Below, piece after piece: positions 36,866-51,096 of a DNA stretch of 59,149 bases (its first letter is position 1; every line of letters starts with the position of its first letter). The stretch comes from Bacillus taeanensis (GTDB lineage Bacteria > Bacillota > Bacilli > Bacillales > UBA6769). A program made the translations under genes and the position numbers. The DNA lies in contig NZ_QOCW01000030.1 in assembly GCF_003318295.1 (NCBI RefSeq), forward strand, positions 1 through 59,149, read 5' to 3'. The notes beneath the pieces were generated by a model that was given only the letters and a program-made list of their open reading frames with translations, was not told the DNA's origin and searched no databases.

Positions 36866-36890
36866 GGCAATCACGAAGGGAGGTTACCTT

Positions 36891-37169
36891 ATGGGTCGCA
36901 GCTTGAAAAAAGGACCTTTTGTAGATGATCATTTAATGAAAAAGGTAGAGGCACTAAACGAAACTGATGCTAAGAAAGTAATTAAATCTTGGTCTCGTCG
37001 TTCAACAATTTTTCCGCAGTTTATCGGGCATACTATTGCAGTATACGATGGCCGCAAACATGTGCCGGTTTATATTACTGAAGACATGGTTGGTCACAAA
37101 TTAGGTGAATTTGCTCCAACACGCACATATAAAGGTCATGCTTCAGATGACAAGAAAACAAGACGTTAA
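36891..37169 (+). CDS. rpsS: 30S ribosomal protein S19
   Basis: 92 residues: [17 protein letters not shown] and [17 protein letters not shown] 30S head protein contacting S13. The RBS is AAGGGAGG. Confidence 0.98.
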   Translation: MGRSLKKGPFVDDHLMKKVEALNETDAKKVIKSWSRRSTIFPQFIGHTIAVYDGRKHVPVYITEDMVGHKLGEFAPTRTYKGHASDDKKTRR

Positions 37170-37188
37170 TTGAGAGGAGGTACACTCG

Positions 37189-37530
37189 ATGCAAGCTAAA
37201 GCTGTTGCTAAATCTGTACGTATTGCTCCTCGTAAAGCTCGCTTAGTCGTAGATCTAATTCGGGGAAAGCAAGTTGGTGAAGCAGTTGCCATTCTTCGTC
37301 ACACACCGAAGGCAGCTTCTCCAGTTGTAGAGAAATTATTAAATTCTGCGATCGCCAATGCAGAACATAACTATGAAATGGATCCAAATAGCCTTATTAT
37401 CACTCAAGCGTTTGTTAACGAAGGGGCAACTCTTAAACGTTTCCGTCCACGTGCAATGGGACGTGCAAGCCGTATTAACAAGCGTACGAGCCACATTACA
37501 ATCGTAGTATCAGAAAAGAAGGAGGGATAA
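37189..37530 (+). CDS. rplV: 50S ribosomal protein L22
   Basis: 113 residues. [20 protein letters not shown] and the tunnel-lining hairpin ([19 protein letters not shown]) are intact. It ends 3 nt before rpsC, whose SD lies within its last codons. Confidence 0.98.
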   Translation: MQAKAVAKSVRIAPRKARLVVDLIRGKQVGEAVAILRHTPKAASPVVEKLLNSAIANAEHNYEMDPNSLIITQAFVNEGATLKRFRPRAMGRASRINKRTSHITIVVSEKKEG

Positions 37531-37533
37531 CGC

Positions 37534-38823
<1,290 letters not shown>

Positions 38824-38843
38824 TCTGAGGGGAGGTTTAATGA

Positions 38844-39107
38844 ATGAGTGAACGTAACAACCGTAAAGTCTACGTAGGCCGTGTTGTTTCTGACAAGATG
38901 GATAAAACGATCAGTGTTCTTGTTGAAACATATAAAAACGACAGCCTATATGGCAAACGCGTAAAGTATTCTAAAAAGTTTAAAGCGCATGATGAAAACA
39001 ACACTGCTAAAGTCGGCGATATCGTAAAAATTATGGAAACTCGCCCTCTTTCTAAGGACAAACGCTTCCGTTTAGTTGAAGTCGTTGAAGAAGCAGTTAT
39101 TATCTAA
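38844..39107 (+). CDS. rpsQ: 30S ribosomal protein S17
   Basis: 87 residues: [18 protein letters not shown] and [21 protein letters not shown]-fold primary binder of 16S rRNA. A short hairpin TCGGAT/ATCCGA follows in the gap before rplN. Confidence 0.97.
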   Translation: MSERNNRKVYVGRVVSDKMDKTISVLVETYKNDSLYGKRVKYSKKFKAHDENNTAKVGDIVKIMETRPLSKDKRFRLVEVVEEAVII

Positions 39108-39149
39108 TGAATCGGATCATGATTTTCAATCCGAAAGGAGGTCCTTTGA

Positions 39150-39518
<369 letters not shown>

Positions 39519-39560
39519 TTGTCAAATTATGAAGCCTTGTAAGGAGGTGCGAAGAACGTT

Positions 39561-39872
39561 ATGCACGTTAAAAAAGGTGATAAAGTACAAGTAATCTCAG
39601 GTAAAGATAAAGGAAAACAAGGTGTTATCCTTCAAGCATTACCGAAAAAAGACCGTGTTATTGTTGAAGGTGTGAACATTGTGAAAAAACATGCGAAACC
39701 TTCACAACTAAATCCACAGGGCGGCATTATTGAAATGGAAGCAGCTATTCATGTTTCAAACGTTATGCCGCTTGATCCAAAAACTGGTGAGCCGACACGC
39801 GTTGGTTATAAAGTTGAGGATGGTAAAAAAGTTCGTATTGCGAAAAAGTCCGGTGAAGCTTTAGATAAGTAA
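39561..39872 (+). CDS. rplX: 50S ribosomal protein L24
   Basis: 103 residues with an N-terminal KOW motif ([18 protein letters not shown]). Assembly-initiator protein. SD AAGGAGGTG. Confidence 0.97.
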   Translation: MHVKKGDKVQVISGKDKGKQGVILQALPKKDRVIVEGVNIVKKHAKPSQLNPQGGIIEMEAAIHVSNVMPLDPKTGEPTRVGYKVEDGKKVRIAKKSGEALDK

Positions 39873-39898
39873 TCTCGCTGTGAAAGGAGGTCAATCCA

Positions 39899-40438
39899 TT
39901 GAATCGTTTACAAGAAAAATATCAAAAAGAAATTACTCCTGCTTTAGTAGAAAAGTTTAACTATTCTTCTGTAATGCAGGTTCCAAAGATCGAAAAGATT
40001 GTAATCAATATGGGAATCGGTGATGCAGTACAAAACCCTAAAGCGTTAGATAACGCTGTGGAAGAGTTAACTGCAATTGCTGGTCAAAAACCACTTATTA
40101 CAAAGGCGAAAAAATCAATCGCTGGTTTCAAACTTCGTGAAGGTATGCCAATCGGTGCGAAAGTTACTCTTCGCGGAGAGCGTATGTATCAGTTCTTAGA
40201 TAAACTAATTGCAGTTTCATTACCACGTGTACGTGACTTCCGTGGTATTTCTAAGAAAGCATTTGATGGACGTGGAAACTATACATTAGGTGTTAAAGAG
40301 CAATTAATCTTCCCTGAAATTGATTACGATAAAGTAAACAGAGTTCGCGGTATGGATATCGTTGTTGTAACAACTGCGAATACAGATGAAGAAGCACGTG
40401 AATTGTTAACTCAAATCGGAATGCCGTTTCAAAAGTAA
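39899..40438 (+). CDS. rplE: 50S ribosomal protein L5
   Basis: 179 residues, TTG start with AAAGGAGG 6-7 nt upstream. [18 protein letters not shown] and [17 protein letters not shown] are typical. It binds 5S rRNA in the central protuberance. Confidence 0.98.
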   Translation: MNRLQEKYQKEITPALVEKFNYSSVMQVPKIEKIVINMGIGDAVQNPKALDNAVEELTAIAGQKPLITKAKKSIAGFKLREGMPIGAKVTLRGERMYQFLDKLIAVSLPRVRDFRGISKKAFDGRGNYTLGVKEQLIFPEIDYDKVNRVRGMDIVVVTTANTDEEARELLTQIGMPFQK

Positions 40439-40448
40439 TCAGACTTGA

Positions 40449-40652
<204 letters not shown>

Positions 40653-40681
40653 ACCCGAGTTAGGGAAGGAGGTAATTAGTA

Positions 40682-41080
40682 ATGGTCATGACAGATCCAA
40701 TTGCAGATATGCTTACAAGAATTCGTAACGCGAATACTGTTCGCCATGAGAAACTTGAGGTTCCAGCATCTAAAATCAAACGTGAAGTTGCTGAAATCCT
40801 TAAGCGCGAAGGTTTTGTACGCGATGTAGAATTCGTTGAAGATAGCAAGCAAGGTATTATTCGCATTTTCTTAAAGTATGGATCAAATAACGAACGCGTT
40901 ATTACTGGTCTAAAACGTATTAGTAAACCTGGTTTACGTGTATACGCGAAAGCAAACGAAGTACCACGTGTACTTGGTGGGTTAGGAATCGCAGTTGTTT
41001 CAACTTCAAATGGTGTAATGACAGATAAAGAAGCTCGTCAACAACAAGTCGGCGGCGAAGTATTAGCATACATCTGGTAA
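40682..41080 (+). CDS. rpsH: 30S ribosomal protein S8
   Basis: 132 residues. [14 protein letters not shown] and the C-terminal GGEVLAYIW are hallmarks. S8 is the usual translational regulator of spc operons. The start has two close ATGs (40682, 40688); the first matches B. subtilis. Confidence 0.98.
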   Translation: MVMTDPIADMLTRIRNANTVRHEKLEVPASKIKREVAEILKREGFVRDVEFVEDSKQGIIRIFLKYGSNNERVITGLKRISKPGLRVYAKANEVPRVLGGLGIAVVSTSNGVMTDKEARQQQVGGEVLAYIW

Positions 41081-41108
41081 TATAACGATCGGAATGGAGG
41101 TGTAAGGA

Positions 41109-41645
41109 ATGTCTCGTGTAGGTTTAAAACCAGTTGAGATCCCAAGTGGAGTAACAATTACTCTTAATGAAAACACTGTTACAGTGAAAGGTCCTAAAGG
41201 CGAATTAACTCGTTCTTTTGATCCGGAGATCACAATTAAAGTAGAAGACAATCAAGTGCTTGTTGAACGTCCAAGTGACAACAAAAATCACCGTGCCCTG
41301 CATGGTACAACTCGCAGCTTGTTAAATAACATGGTAGAAGGTGTAACGAACGGCTTTGAAAGAGCTCTTGAGCTTATCGGGGTAGGTTATCGTGCGACTA
41401 AGTCTGGTAACAAACTTGTAATAAGCGCTGGTTACTCTCACCCTGTTGAGATTGTTCCTGAACAAGGTATTGATATCGAAGTACCTTCTAATACAAAAAT
41501 TATTGTAAAAGGTATCGATAAAGAGCGTGTTGGAGCAGTTGCTGCAAACATTCGCGCTGTACGTAAACCTGAACCTTATAAAGGTAAAGGTATTCGCTAC
41601 GAAGGTGAGTATGTTCGTCGTAAAGAAGGTAAAACTGGTAAATAA
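41109..41645 (+). CDS. rplF: 50S ribosomal protein L6
   Basis: 178 residues. Two related domains; [18 protein letters not shown] and [22 protein letters not shown] are typical. It lies near the factor-binding site. Confidence 0.98.
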   Translation: MSRVGLKPVEIPSGVTITLNENTVTVKGPKGELTRSFDPEITIKVEDNQVLVERPSDNKNHRALHGTTRSLLNNMVEGVTNGFERALELIGVGYRATKSGNKLVISAGYSHPVEIVPEQGIDIEVPSNTKIIVKGIDKERVGAVAANIRAVRKPEPYKGKGIRYEGEYVRRKEGKTGK

Positions 41646-41677
41646 CGCGTAAAGCGAACGGAAAGGAGTGGCAATGG

Positions 41678-42040
41678 ATGATTACGAAAGCTGATAAAAA
41701 CAAAGCTCGTAAAAAAAGACATGCGCGTGTGCGCCGCAATCTTTTCGGTACTGCTGAGCGTCCTCGTTTAAATGTGTTCCGTTCTTCTAAGCACATCTAT
41801 GCGCAGCTAATCGATGACATTAACGGTGTTACATTAGCTGCAGCATCTACGGCAGACAAGGATTTAAACGTTGAGAACGGCGGTAACGTTGAAGCAGCTG
41901 TAAAAGTTGGCGAATCAATTGCTAAACGTGCGGTTGAAAAAGGCTATGAAGCAGTAGTATTTGACCGTGGCGGTTACTTATATCATGGTCGTGTAAAAGC
42001 ATTAGCAGACGCAGCTCGTGAAGCTGGTCTTAAATTCTAA
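41678..42040 (+). CDS. rplR: 50S ribosomal protein L18
   Basis: 120 residues. A basic N-terminus ([19 protein letters not shown]), [18 protein letters not shown], and [20 protein letters not shown]. Binds 5S rRNA with L5. Confidence 0.98.
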   Translation: MITKADKNKARKKRHARVRRNLFGTAERPRLNVFRSSKHIYAQLIDDINGVTLAAASTADKDLNVENGGNVEAAVKVGESIAKRAVEKGYEAVVFDRGGYLYHGRVKALADAAREAGLKF

Positions 42041-42060
42041 GATACAAAGGAGGGAAACTA

Positions 42061-42561
42061 ATGCGTCATATTGACCCAAACAAACTCGAACTTGAAGAAC
42101 GCGTTGTTACGGTCAACCGTGTAGCAAAAGTAGTTAAAGGTGGACGTCGCTTCCGCTTTGCTGCAGTGGTTGTAGTTGGAGATAAAAATGGCCACGTTGG
42201 TTTTGGTACGGGTAAAGCTCAAGAAGTTCCTGAAGCAATCCGTAAAGCTGTAGAAGATGCAAAGAAAAATTTAATTACAGTACCGCTTGTAAACACAACA
42301 ATTCCTCACCTAATCACTGGTCGATTTGGTGCAGGTAAAGTGTTACTTAAGCCTGCGGTTGAAGGTACTGGAGTTATCGCTGGTGGACCTGTACGTGCGG
42401 TATTAGAATTAGCAGGTGTTGGCGATATCTTATCAAAATCATTAGGTTCAAATAACCCGATCAACATGGTTCGTGCTACAATTGAAGGTCTTAAAGATCT
42501 TAAACGTGCTGAAGATGTTGCAAAACTACGTGGCAAATCAGTTGAAGAATTGCTAGGATAA
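42061..42561 (+). CDS. rpsE: 30S ribosomal protein S5
   Basis: 166 residues. The S5 double-stranded RNA-binding domain with [20 protein letters not shown] (the spectinomycin-contact loop looks wild type) and the C-terminal domain [12 protein letters not shown]. It shapes decoding accuracy. Confidence 0.98.
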   Translation: MRHIDPNKLELEERVVTVNRVAKVVKGGRRFRFAAVVVVGDKNGHVGFGTGKAQEVPEAIRKAVEDAKKNLITVPLVNTTIPHLITGRFGAGKVLLKPAVEGTGVIAGGPVRAVLELAGVGDILSKSLGSNNPINMVRATIEGLKDLKRAEDVAKLRGKSVEELLG

Positions 42562-42574
42562 GGAGGGAATTGAT

Positions 42575-42763
42575 ATGGCTAAGAAATTAGAGATCACCCT
42601 CTCACGTAGTGTTATTGGTCGTCCACAAGATCAACGCGTGACGGTAAAGACACTTGGGTTAAAGAAAACTAACCAAACAGTCGTTCATAATGATAATGCT
42701 GCTATTCGCGGTATGATCAACAAGGTAGCTCACCTTGTAACTGTAAAAGAAATCGAAGCATAA
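42575..42763 (+). CDS. rpmD: 50S ribosomal protein L30
   Basis: 62 residues: [20 protein letters not shown] and [15 protein letters not shown] are the family signature. SD AAGGAGGG overlaps the rpsE end. Confidence 0.97.
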   Translation: MAKKLEITLSRSVIGRPQDQRVTVKTLGLKKTNQTVVHNDNAAIRGMINKVAHLVTVKEIEA

Positions 42764-42795
42764 TAGATAAATTTTAATTATAAGGAGGTGCCCCT

Positions 42796-43236
42796 ATGAA
42801 ACTTCATGATTTAAAACCAGCAGAAGGTTCTCGTAAAACACGTAATCGTGTGGGTCGTGGAACAGGTTCTGGAAATGGTAAAACATCTGGTAAAGGTCAT
42901 AAAGGTCAAAACGCTCGTTCTGGCGGCGGTGTACGCCCTGGATTCGAAGGTGGACAAATGCCTCTATATCGTCGTTTACCTAAACGCGGCTTTACAAACA
43001 TTAACCGCAAAGAGTATGCGATCGTAAATGTAGAGACATTAAACCGTTTTGAAGATGGTACAGAGATCACTCCTGAACTTTTACTAGAAAACAAAGTCGT
43101 AAGCAAGCTTAATGATGGCGTTAAAGTTCTAGGAAATGGTAAACTTGAAAAGAAGTTAACTGTTAAAGCTCATAAGTTTTCTGCTTCTGCTCAAGAAGCT
43201 ATTGAAGCGGCAGGCGGAAATGTAGAGGTGATCTAA
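42796..43236 (+). CDS. rplO: 50S ribosomal protein L15
   Basis: 146 residues. The Gly/Arg-rich N-terminal arm ([20 protein letters not shown]) and [20 protein letters not shown] are typical. Its TAA shares one base with the secY ATG. Confidence 0.98.
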   Translation: MKLHDLKPAEGSRKTRNRVGRGTGSGNGKTSGKGHKGQNARSGGGVRPGFEGGQMPLYRRLPKRGFTNINRKEYAIVNVETLNRFEDGTEITPELLLENKVVSKLNDGVKVLGNGKLEKKLTVKAHKFSASAQEAIEAAGGNVEVI

Positions 43237-44524
43237 TGTTCCGTGCATTCTCCAATATTTGGCGAGTGAGTGATTTGCGAAGCAAGATTATCTTCACTCT
43301 CTTAATGCTTGTTGTATTCAGGCTTGGGACATTTATTCCAGTGCCTGGTGTCAATCGACAAGTATTGCAGTTCGAGAATGAAATGAGTTTGTTTGGTGTA
43401 CTCAACACGTTTGGTGGTGGTGCACTTCAAAACTTCTCGATTTTTGCAATGGGAATTATGCCGTATATCACCGCATCCATTATCGTGCAGCTTTTGCAGA
43501 TGGATGTGGTACCAAAGTTTGCTGAATGGGCGAAGCAAGGTGAAGTTGGGCGTCGTAAACTAGCACAATTTACAAGGTATGGTACAATTGTGCTTGGATT
43601 TATTCAGGCGATTGGATTATCGATCGGATTCAACAACTTGTTTCCAGGACTTATTCCGAACCCAAACATTTTCTCTTACTTCTTAATTGCGCTTGTTCTG
43701 ACTGCTGGAACGGCATTTTTAATGTGGCTTGGTGAGCAAATTACAGCACATGGTGTTGGAAACGGGATTTCAATTTTAATCTTTGCTGGGATTGTTGCTG
43801 CCATTCCAAGTGGCGTAAACCAAGTATATTTACAAAAGTTTACGAATGCAGAAGATACATTATTCTTAAGCATTGTTACTGTCCTTATATTGTTGGTTGC
43901 AGTATTAGCAATAGTGATTGGTGTCATTTTTGTTCAGCAAGCACTTCGTAAAATTCCTATTCAGTATGCAAAGCGAGTAGTGAATCAGAAGGCAGTTGGC
44001 GGACAATCGACACACTTACCATTAAAAGTAAATGCTGCCGGCGTTATTCCAGTCATCTTTGCGATATCACTAATCATTACTCCGCCAACGATTGCAGGAT
44101 TTTTTGGAAGCAATGATGTTACAAATTGGATCCAAAAAATCTTTGATTATCGGGAACCTATTGGAATGGTAATATATGCAGCACTAATCATTGCTTTTAC
44201 GTATTTCTATACGTTCATTCAAGTGAATCCAGAACAAATGGCAGAAAACTTGAAGAAGCAAGGCGGCTATATTCCGGGTATTCGTCCAGGGAAAAATACG
44301 CAAGTATATATTACTCGTATTTTATACCGTCTGACGTTTGTCGGTTCAATTTTCTTAGCAGTTGTATCTGTCATTCCAATCTTCTTCACCACACTTGCCA
44401 ACCTGCCTCCGTCTGTACAAATTGGCGGAACAAGTTTGCTGATCGTAGTTGGAGTGGCACTTGATACAATGAAACAAATTGAAAGCCAATTGATCAAGCG
44501 CCATTATAAAGGTTTTATTAAATA

Positions 44525-44525
<1 letters not shown>
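43236..44525 (+). CDS. secY: Preprotein translocase subunit SecY
   Basis: 429 residues with ten predicted membrane helices. [19 protein letters not shown] (plug region), [15 protein letters not shown], and the cytoplasmic loop [16 protein letters not shown] that contacts SecA/ribosome. It forms the Sec channel with SecE (encoded at 17181) and SecG. Coupled to rplO by a one-base overlap. Confidence 0.98.
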
Positions 44526-46016
<1,491 letters not shown>

Positions 46017-46032
46017 GTGAAGGTGATGGTTC

Positions 46033-46345
46033 GTGAGTGACTCTGAATCAACTCCCCAAATAGGTCAAATCGTGCGTGTTCTTCGTGGGCGTGAAGTTGA
46101 TCAGTACAGCATTATTGTTGGTCTTATTGATGAACGCTTTGTTCTTATCGCAGATGGCGATAAACGAAAGTTTGATCGTGCCAAGAAGAAAAATATTCAT
46201 CATTTAGAGTTGATTAATTATATCTCTCCAGAGGTGAAAAACAGCATGGAAGAGACTACTCGCGTTACAAATGGGAAGTTGCGCTTTGCACTAACAAAAT
46301 TTCTAAATGACTCAGTCATTGATCGAAAGAAGGGAGAGCAAATCG

Positions 46346-46353
<8 letters not shown>
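46033..46353 (+). CDS. ybzG: KOW-domain RNA-binding protein (YbzG-like)
   Basis: 106 residues, GTG start. The N-terminal ~55 residues ([39 protein letters not shown]) form a KOW/L14e-L6e-L27e-like beta barrel; the C-terminal ~40 residues are helical. B. subtilis has a KOW-domain gene at the same place between map and infA. It ends inside infA, so the two are coupled. Function unknown; ribosome or RNA binding is likely. Confidence 0.82.
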
Positions 46354-46715
<362 letters not shown>

Positions 46716-46734
46716 TTAATAAGGAGGTGCTGGC

Positions 46735-47100
46735 ATGGCTCGTATTGCAGGTGTAGATATTCCTCGTGACAAGCGTATCGTTGTATCATTAACATATGTT
46801 TATGGTATCGGTCAAACTCGTGCGAAGGAAGTTCTTGCGGCAGCAAACGTTTCTGAAAATACGCGTGTACGCGATTTAACAGAAGAAGAACTTGGTCGTA
46901 TTCGTGAAGTTGTTAATGGATATAAAGTTGAAGGTGACCTTCGTCGTGAAATATCTCTTAACATCAAACGTCTAATTGAAATCGGATCTTATCGTGGAAT
47001 CCGCCACCGTCGTGGTTTACCAGTTCGTGGACAAAATACGAAAAACAACTCTCGTACTCGTAAAGGTCCTCGTCGTACTGTAGCGAACAAGAAAAAGTAA
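46735..47100 (+). CDS. rpsM: 30S ribosomal protein S13
   Basis: 121 residues: [20 protein letters not shown], an H2TH region, and a basic tail [17 protein letters not shown] that reaches the P-site tRNA. SD AAGGAGGTG. Confidence 0.98.
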   Translation: MARIAGVDIPRDKRIVVSLTYVYGIGQTRAKEVLAAANVSENTRVRDLTEEELGRIREVVNGYKVEGDLRREISLNIKRLIEIGSYRGIRHRRGLPVRGQNTKNNSRTRKGPRRTVANKKK

Positions 47101-47114
47101 GGGAGGTTCATTAA

Positions 47115-47510
47115 ATGGCAAAGCAACGTAAAACGAATACACGTAAACGTCGTGTCAAAAAGAATATTGAAGCTGGTATTGCACATATCCGTTCAACATT
47201 CAACAACACAATCGTTACGATTACAGATACTCATGGTAATGCAGTTTCATGGGCTACTTCTGGTCACTTAGGTTTTAAAGGTTCTCGTAAGTCTACTCCA
47301 TTTGCGGCACAAATGGCTGCTGAAACAGCTGGTAAAACAGCAATGGAGCACGGTATGAAAACAATCGAAGTTTCTGTAAAAGGCCCTGGTGCTGGACGTG
47401 AAGCTGCGATTCGTTCTCTTCAAGCTGTAGGTCTTGAAGTAACAGCAATTCGTGACGTTACACCAGTTCCTCATAATGGTTGCCGTCCGCCAAAACGTCG
47501 TCGCGTTTAA
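47115..47510 (+). CDS. rpsK: 30S ribosomal protein S11
   Basis: 131 residues: [15 protein letters not shown] and the C-terminal [19 protein letters not shown] platform protein lining the mRNA exit channel. Confidence 0.98.
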   Translation: MAKQRKTNTRKRRVKKNIEAGIAHIRSTFNNTIVTITDTHGNAVSWATSGHLGFKGSRKSTPFAAQMAAETAGKTAMEHGMKTIEVSVKGPGAGREAAIRSLQAVGLEVTAIRDVTPVPHNGCRPPKRRRV

Positions 47511-47680
47511 TCGGGTGTTTAAATAATATAATAAATAGGCATTGAGACTAAGCTTAAAATTTAATGTTCGGGGATAGTATAGTTTAGTCAAACATGTCTA
47601 TAATGATTATGTATAAAATGTTCTTGTTGTTGCGAATCCTATAAGGTTATGCACTGTCAGGAACCGCCTAATGAGAAATT

Positions 47681-47706
47681 TCGGTTAGACAATGTCGTCT
47701 AACCGA
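47681..47706 (+). promoter_or_regulatory. Hairpin in the rpoA leader
   Basis: TCGGTTAGAC-AATGTC-GTCTAACCGA, a perfect 10-bp stem ~16 nt before the rpoA SD, in a 226-nt gap after rpsK. A TATAAT at 47609-47614 lacks a clear -35. No T-run follows, so it may be a translational or stability element. Confidence 0.5.
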
Positions 47707-47736
47707 GGTTTGACGTTTTGAAGGAGGGTTTGTTGA

Positions 47737-48681
47737 ATGATCGAGATCGAAAAACCAAAAATTGAAGCGGTTGAAATCAGCGATGATGCAACATACGGGA
47801 AATTTGTCGTAGAACCATTAGAGCGTGGATATGGCACTACGTTAGGGAACTCCTTACGTCGTATTCTGTTATCCTCTCTACCTGGTGCTGCTGTCACTAC
47901 TGTACACATCGACCATGTTTTGCATGAGTTTTCAACCATTGATGGCGTTGTAGAAGATGTAACAACAATCATTTTGAATTTAAAAAAGCTGGCGATGAAG
48001 ATCTATTCTGATGAAGAAAAAACATTAGAAATTGATGTTCAAGGTGAAGGCAAAGTTACGGCTGCTGATATTACCCATGACAGTGATGTTGAGGTTTTAA
48101 ATCCTGATCTTCATATTGCGACGTTAGCTGCTGATGCACATCTTCGTATGAAGTTAACAGCAAAGCGTGGTAGAGGGTATGTTCCAGCTGAAGGAAATAA
48201 GCATGAAGATTTACCAATCGGGGTTATCCCAATTGATTCCATTTATACACCTGTTTCCCGTGTTAATTATCAAGTTGAAAATACTCGTGTCGGACAAGTA
48301 ACAAACTATGATAAACTAACCCTCGATGTGTGGACAGATGGAAGTATTCGCCCTGAAGAGGCTGTTTCCTTAGGAGCAAAAATTGTAACAGAGCATTTAA
48401 ATATTTTTGTCGGTTTAACTGATCAAGCACAAAAAGCAGAGATTATGGTTGAGAAAGAAGAAGACCAAAAAGAGAAAGTGCTTGAAATGACGATTGAAGA
48501 GCTTGATCTTTCAGTGCGTTCTTATAATTGCTTAAAACGTGCCGGTATTAATACCGTTCAAGAGCTTGCTCAAAAATCTGAAGAAGATATGATGAAAGTT
48601 CGTAATCTTGGCCGCAAATCTCTTGAAGAAGTTCAAGAGAAGCTTGAGGAACTTGGTTTAGGTTTACGAGACGAAGAATAG
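47737..48681 (+). CDS. rpoA: DNA-directed RNA polymerase subunit alpha
   Basis: 314 residues. The N-terminal dimerisation domain ([20 protein letters not shown]) and the C-terminal domain (~245-310; [32 protein letters not shown]) that contacts UP elements and activators. SD AAGGAGGG. Confidence 0.99.
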   Translation: MIEIEKPKIEAVEISDDATYGKFVVEPLERGYGTTLGNSLRRILLSSLPGAAVTTVHIDHVLHEFSTIDGVVEDVTTIILNLKKLAMKIYSDEEKTLEIDVQGEGKVTAADITHDSDVEVLNPDLHIATLAADAHLRMKLTAKRGRGYVPAEGNKHEDLPIGVIPIDSIYTPVSRVNYQVENTRVGQVTNYDKLTLDVWTDGSIRPEEAVSLGAKIVTEHLNIFVGLTDQAQKAEIMVEKEEDQKEKVLEMTIEELDLSVRSYNCLKRAGINTVQELAQKSEEDMMKVRNLGRKSLEEVQEKLEELGLGLRDEE

Positions 48682-48718
48682 TCTTCAATAGAAAAACAGT
48701 AAAAAGGAGGGACCTCAC

Positions 48719-49081
48719 ATGGCATACAGAAAATTAGGTCGTACATCTTCACAACGTAAAGCGATGTTACGTGACTTAACAACAGACTTAATTATTAACG
48801 AGCGTATCGAAACAACAGAAGCGCGCGCAAAAGAATTACGTAAGTTTGTTGATAAAATGATTACACTTGGTAAACGTGGTGATCTTCACGCACGTCGTCA
48901 AGCTGCAGCATTTGTACGTAATGAAGTTGCAAACGAAGAAACTGGTGAAGATGCACTTCAAAAGCTATTCAGCGACATTTCAACACGTTATGCAGACCGT
49001 CAAGGCGGATACACACGTATCCATAAACTTGGTCCACGTCGTGGAGACGGTGCACCAATGGCGATTATTGAATTAGTTTAA
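48719..49081 (+). CDS. rplQ: 50S ribosomal protein L17
   Basis: 120 residues: [20 protein letters not shown] and [19 protein letters not shown]. Last gene of the alpha operon. Confidence 0.98.
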   Translation: MAYRKLGRTSSQRKAMLRDLTTDLIINERIETTEARAKELRKFVDKMITLGKRGDLHARRQAAAFVRNEVANEETGEDALQKLFSDISTRYADRQGGYTRIHKLGPRRGDGAPMAIIELV

Positions 49082-49107
49082 TTCAGACGCTAAAGTTAAA
49101 TAAATAG

Positions 49108-49146
49108 TCCTGAAAGAGTACCTTTCGGGGAGGTTGCTTTTCAGGA
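49108..49146 (+). ncRNA. Hairpin element downstream of rplQ
   Basis: TCCTGAAA (49108-49115) pairs with TTTCAGGA (49139-49146), and inside it ACCT...AGGT closes a loop with TTTCGGGG. It lies in the 3' untranslated part of the alpha operon, before the terminator, and could be a processed 3' UTR RNA. Confidence 0.45.
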
Positions 49147-49152
49147 AGGTTT

Positions 49153-49211
49153 AAAAAGGGTGGACAGGATCGAAGCTATCACGATAATTGCTGATTCTGT
49201 GCCCTTTTTTT
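49153..49211 (+). terminator. Terminator of the S10-spc-alpha operon
   Basis: AAAAAGGG (49153-49160) pairs with CCCTTTTT (49202-49209) and ACAG with CTGT inside; a T-run follows. The loop is long (~35 nt), with ATCG/CGAT possibly pairing within it. Confidence 0.75.
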
Positions 49212-49231
49212 ATACACACTAATTTTTTTAT

Positions 49232-49320
49232 CGAGCTTCAGGCGCTATCGGCTCAAATATATAGTCGATAGGCGGGCGTCTTATGCTTTTTAAACAGGCT
49301 TGGCGTCTGCCAAGTTTTCT
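49232..49320 (+). repeat. Probable degenerate copy of a Bacillaceae dispersed palindromic repeat
   Basis: The stretch beginning CGAGCTTCAGGCGCTATCGG and later GTCGATAGGCGGGCG and CAGGCTTGGCGTCTGCC has the palindromic, locally GC-richer look of the non-coding element of type CTAGCTCCAGCGCC...GGCGCTTGCGC scattered through Bacillus genomes. CTATCG (49245-49250) pairs with CGATAG (49266-49271), and CTTGGC with GCCAAG (49309-49315 region). It contains no gene. Recognition is from memory of the pattern, not from a search. Confidence 0.4.
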
Positions 49321-49349
49321 TTGTGTTTCAAAAAAGCAGTGTATATAAA
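49321..49349 (+). promoter_or_regulatory. Candidate promoter of ecfA1-ecfA2-ecfT-truA
   Basis: TTGTGT (49321-49326), 17 nt, TATAAA (49344-49349), about 50 nt before ecfA1. Moderate match to sigma-A. Confidence 0.5.
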
Positions 49350-49402
49350 CCGTTAGCCGTATGATAAAAGGGACTTAGGTGAAGTGAGGGAGTGAACCGG
49401 CG

Positions 49403-50242
49403 TTGAAAAAACTTGTTACAATTGAAGATCTCCACTTCCGTTATCAAGAGGATGCTGATTGGAGTTTAAAAGGCGTTAACCTCTCCATTTATAAAGGAGA
49501 ATGGCTTGCGATTGTCGGCCATAATGGTTCTGGAAAATCAACGCTTGCTAAGCACTTGAATGGCTTATTAATACCCCAAAAAGGCACAGTTGCTGTGGAG
49601 GGTTTTTATACGAACAATAGCGATGATATATGGGAGATCCGCCGCCGTATTGGTATGGTATTCCAAAACCCTGATAATCAGTTTGTTGGAACATCGGTAA
49701 GGGATGATGTGGCTTTTGGTTTAGAAAATATAGGAGTGCCTCGTGAAGAAATGATTGAACGAATCACGGCGAGTATTGAAAAAGTAAAGATGACAGCATT
49801 TCTTGATCAAGAGCCGCACCATCTTTCGGGTGGACAAAAACAGCGGGTAGCAATTGCAGGGATTATTGCTTTAAAACCGTCGCTTATTGTATTAGATGAG
49901 GCTGCTTCTATGCTTGATCCGATGGGAAGACAGGAAGTGATAGAAGTGGTACGCCAACTCAATCGAACAGAAAATATTACTGTTATCTCTATTACCCATG
50001 ATTTAGAAGAAGCTGCTGAAGCTGATCGAATGATCGTTATGAATAAAGGAAAGCTGTTGATGGAAGGAACACCAAGAGAAGTATTTCGACAAGGGGAAAA
50101 GCTGCAGGAGATCGGTTTAGATTTGCCCTTTTCAATTAAATTAAAAAACAGTCTTAAAAAAAGAGGCATTCAATTAGAAGAGGAGCATTTAACCCAAGAG
50201 GAATTAGTGGAGGCATTATGGACATTAAAATCTCAAACTTAG
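49403..50242 (+). CDS. ecfA1: ECF transporter ATPase EcfA1
   Basis: 279 residues, TTG start after GAGGGAG. Walker A GHNGSGKST, signature LSGGQKQRVAIAG, Walker B LIVLDEA. One of two ATPases of the group II energy-coupling factor module that powers several vitamin/metal substrate-binding (S) subunits encoded elsewhere. It overlaps ecfA2 by 25 nt. Confidence 0.96.
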   Translation: MKKLVTIEDLHFRYQEDADWSLKGVNLSIYKGEWLAIVGHNGSGKSTLAKHLNGLLIPQKGTVAVEGFYTNNSDDIWEIRRRIGMVFQNPDNQFVGTSVRDDVAFGLENIGVPREEMIERITASIEKVKMTAFLDQEPHHLSGGQKQRVAIAGIIALKPSLIVLDEAASMLDPMGRQEVIEVVRQLNRTENITVISITHDLEEAAEADRMIVMNKGKLLMEGTPREVFRQGEKLQEIGLDLPFSIKLKNSLKKRGIQLEEEHLTQEELVEALWTLKSQT

Positions 50243-51096
50243 AACATCGTTATATGCCAAATACACCTTTTGAAAGAATGGCGCTTCAAGATATTAACCT
50301 AAGTATTCCTTCAGGCACCTTTCTAGCTCTCATTGGGCATACTGGTTCAGGGAAGTCAACATTAATTCAGCATATTAATGGACTTCTAAAACCAACCCAA
50401 GGTTCCATAACCATTGGGGAAACAATGATTACTGCTAAGAAAAAAGCAAAAGCACTCAAAGAGCTCCGAAGACGTGTAGGAATTGTTTTTCAATACCCTG
50501 AACATCAGCTTTTTGATGAAACTGTGGAAAAAGATATTTGTTTTGGTCCCATGAATTTTGGCGTGAGTGAAGGTGCAGCAAAAAAGCGAGCGAAAGAAGT
50601 GGCGGAAATTGTAGGACTTCCCACAGAGGTTCTTCAAAAATCACCATTTGACTTAAGCGGCGGACAAATGCGCCGTGTCGCGATTGCTGGTGTGCTTGCT
50701 ATGGACCCTCAAGTGCTTATTCTAGATGAGCCAACAGCGGGATTAGATCCCCGGGGCCGGGTTGAAATCATGGAACTGTTTTCAAAGCTTCATAAAGAAA
50801 AAGGTTTAACAACGATTCTCGTTACTCATAGTATGGAAGATGCGGCGAGATATGCGGATAAAATTGTGGTTATGGAAAAAGGGACTGTTCATATGGAGGG
50901 AAATCCGGAAGAAGTTTTTGCTGAACCAGAAAGCATTCGTTCTCTCGGATTAGATGTACCTGAAACAGTTGAATTTTCCCTTAAGATTGAACGGAAATTT
51001 GGTGTAAAGGTATCAAAAAACGTTTATACAATGGAAGCACTTGCTGATGAAATTGCATCACTTCTGAAAAAAGAGAAAGAGGGGATAAAAGGATGA
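50218..51096 (+). CDS. ecfA2: ECF transporter ATPase EcfA2
   Basis: 292 residues. Walker [11 protein letters not shown]-loop [10 protein letters not shown], signature [13 protein letters not shown], Walker [14 protein letters not shown]. Pairs with EcfA1. Start ATG in the end of ecfA1 (GTGGAGG). Overlaps ecfT by ATGA. Confidence 0.96.
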   Translation: MDIKISNLEHRYMPNTPFERMALQDINLSIPSGTFLALIGHTGSGKSTLIQHINGLLKPTQGSITIGETMITAKKKAKALKELRRRVGIVFQYPEHQLFDETVEKDICFGPMNFGVSEGAAKKRAKEVAEIVGLPTEVLQKSPFDLSGGQMRRVAIAGVLAMDPQVLILDEPTAGLDPRGRVEIMELFSKLHKEKGLTTILVTHSMEDAARYADKIVVMEKGTVHMEGNPEEVFAEPESIRSLGLDVPETVEFSLKIERKFGVKVSKNVYTMEALADEIASLLKKEKEGIKG

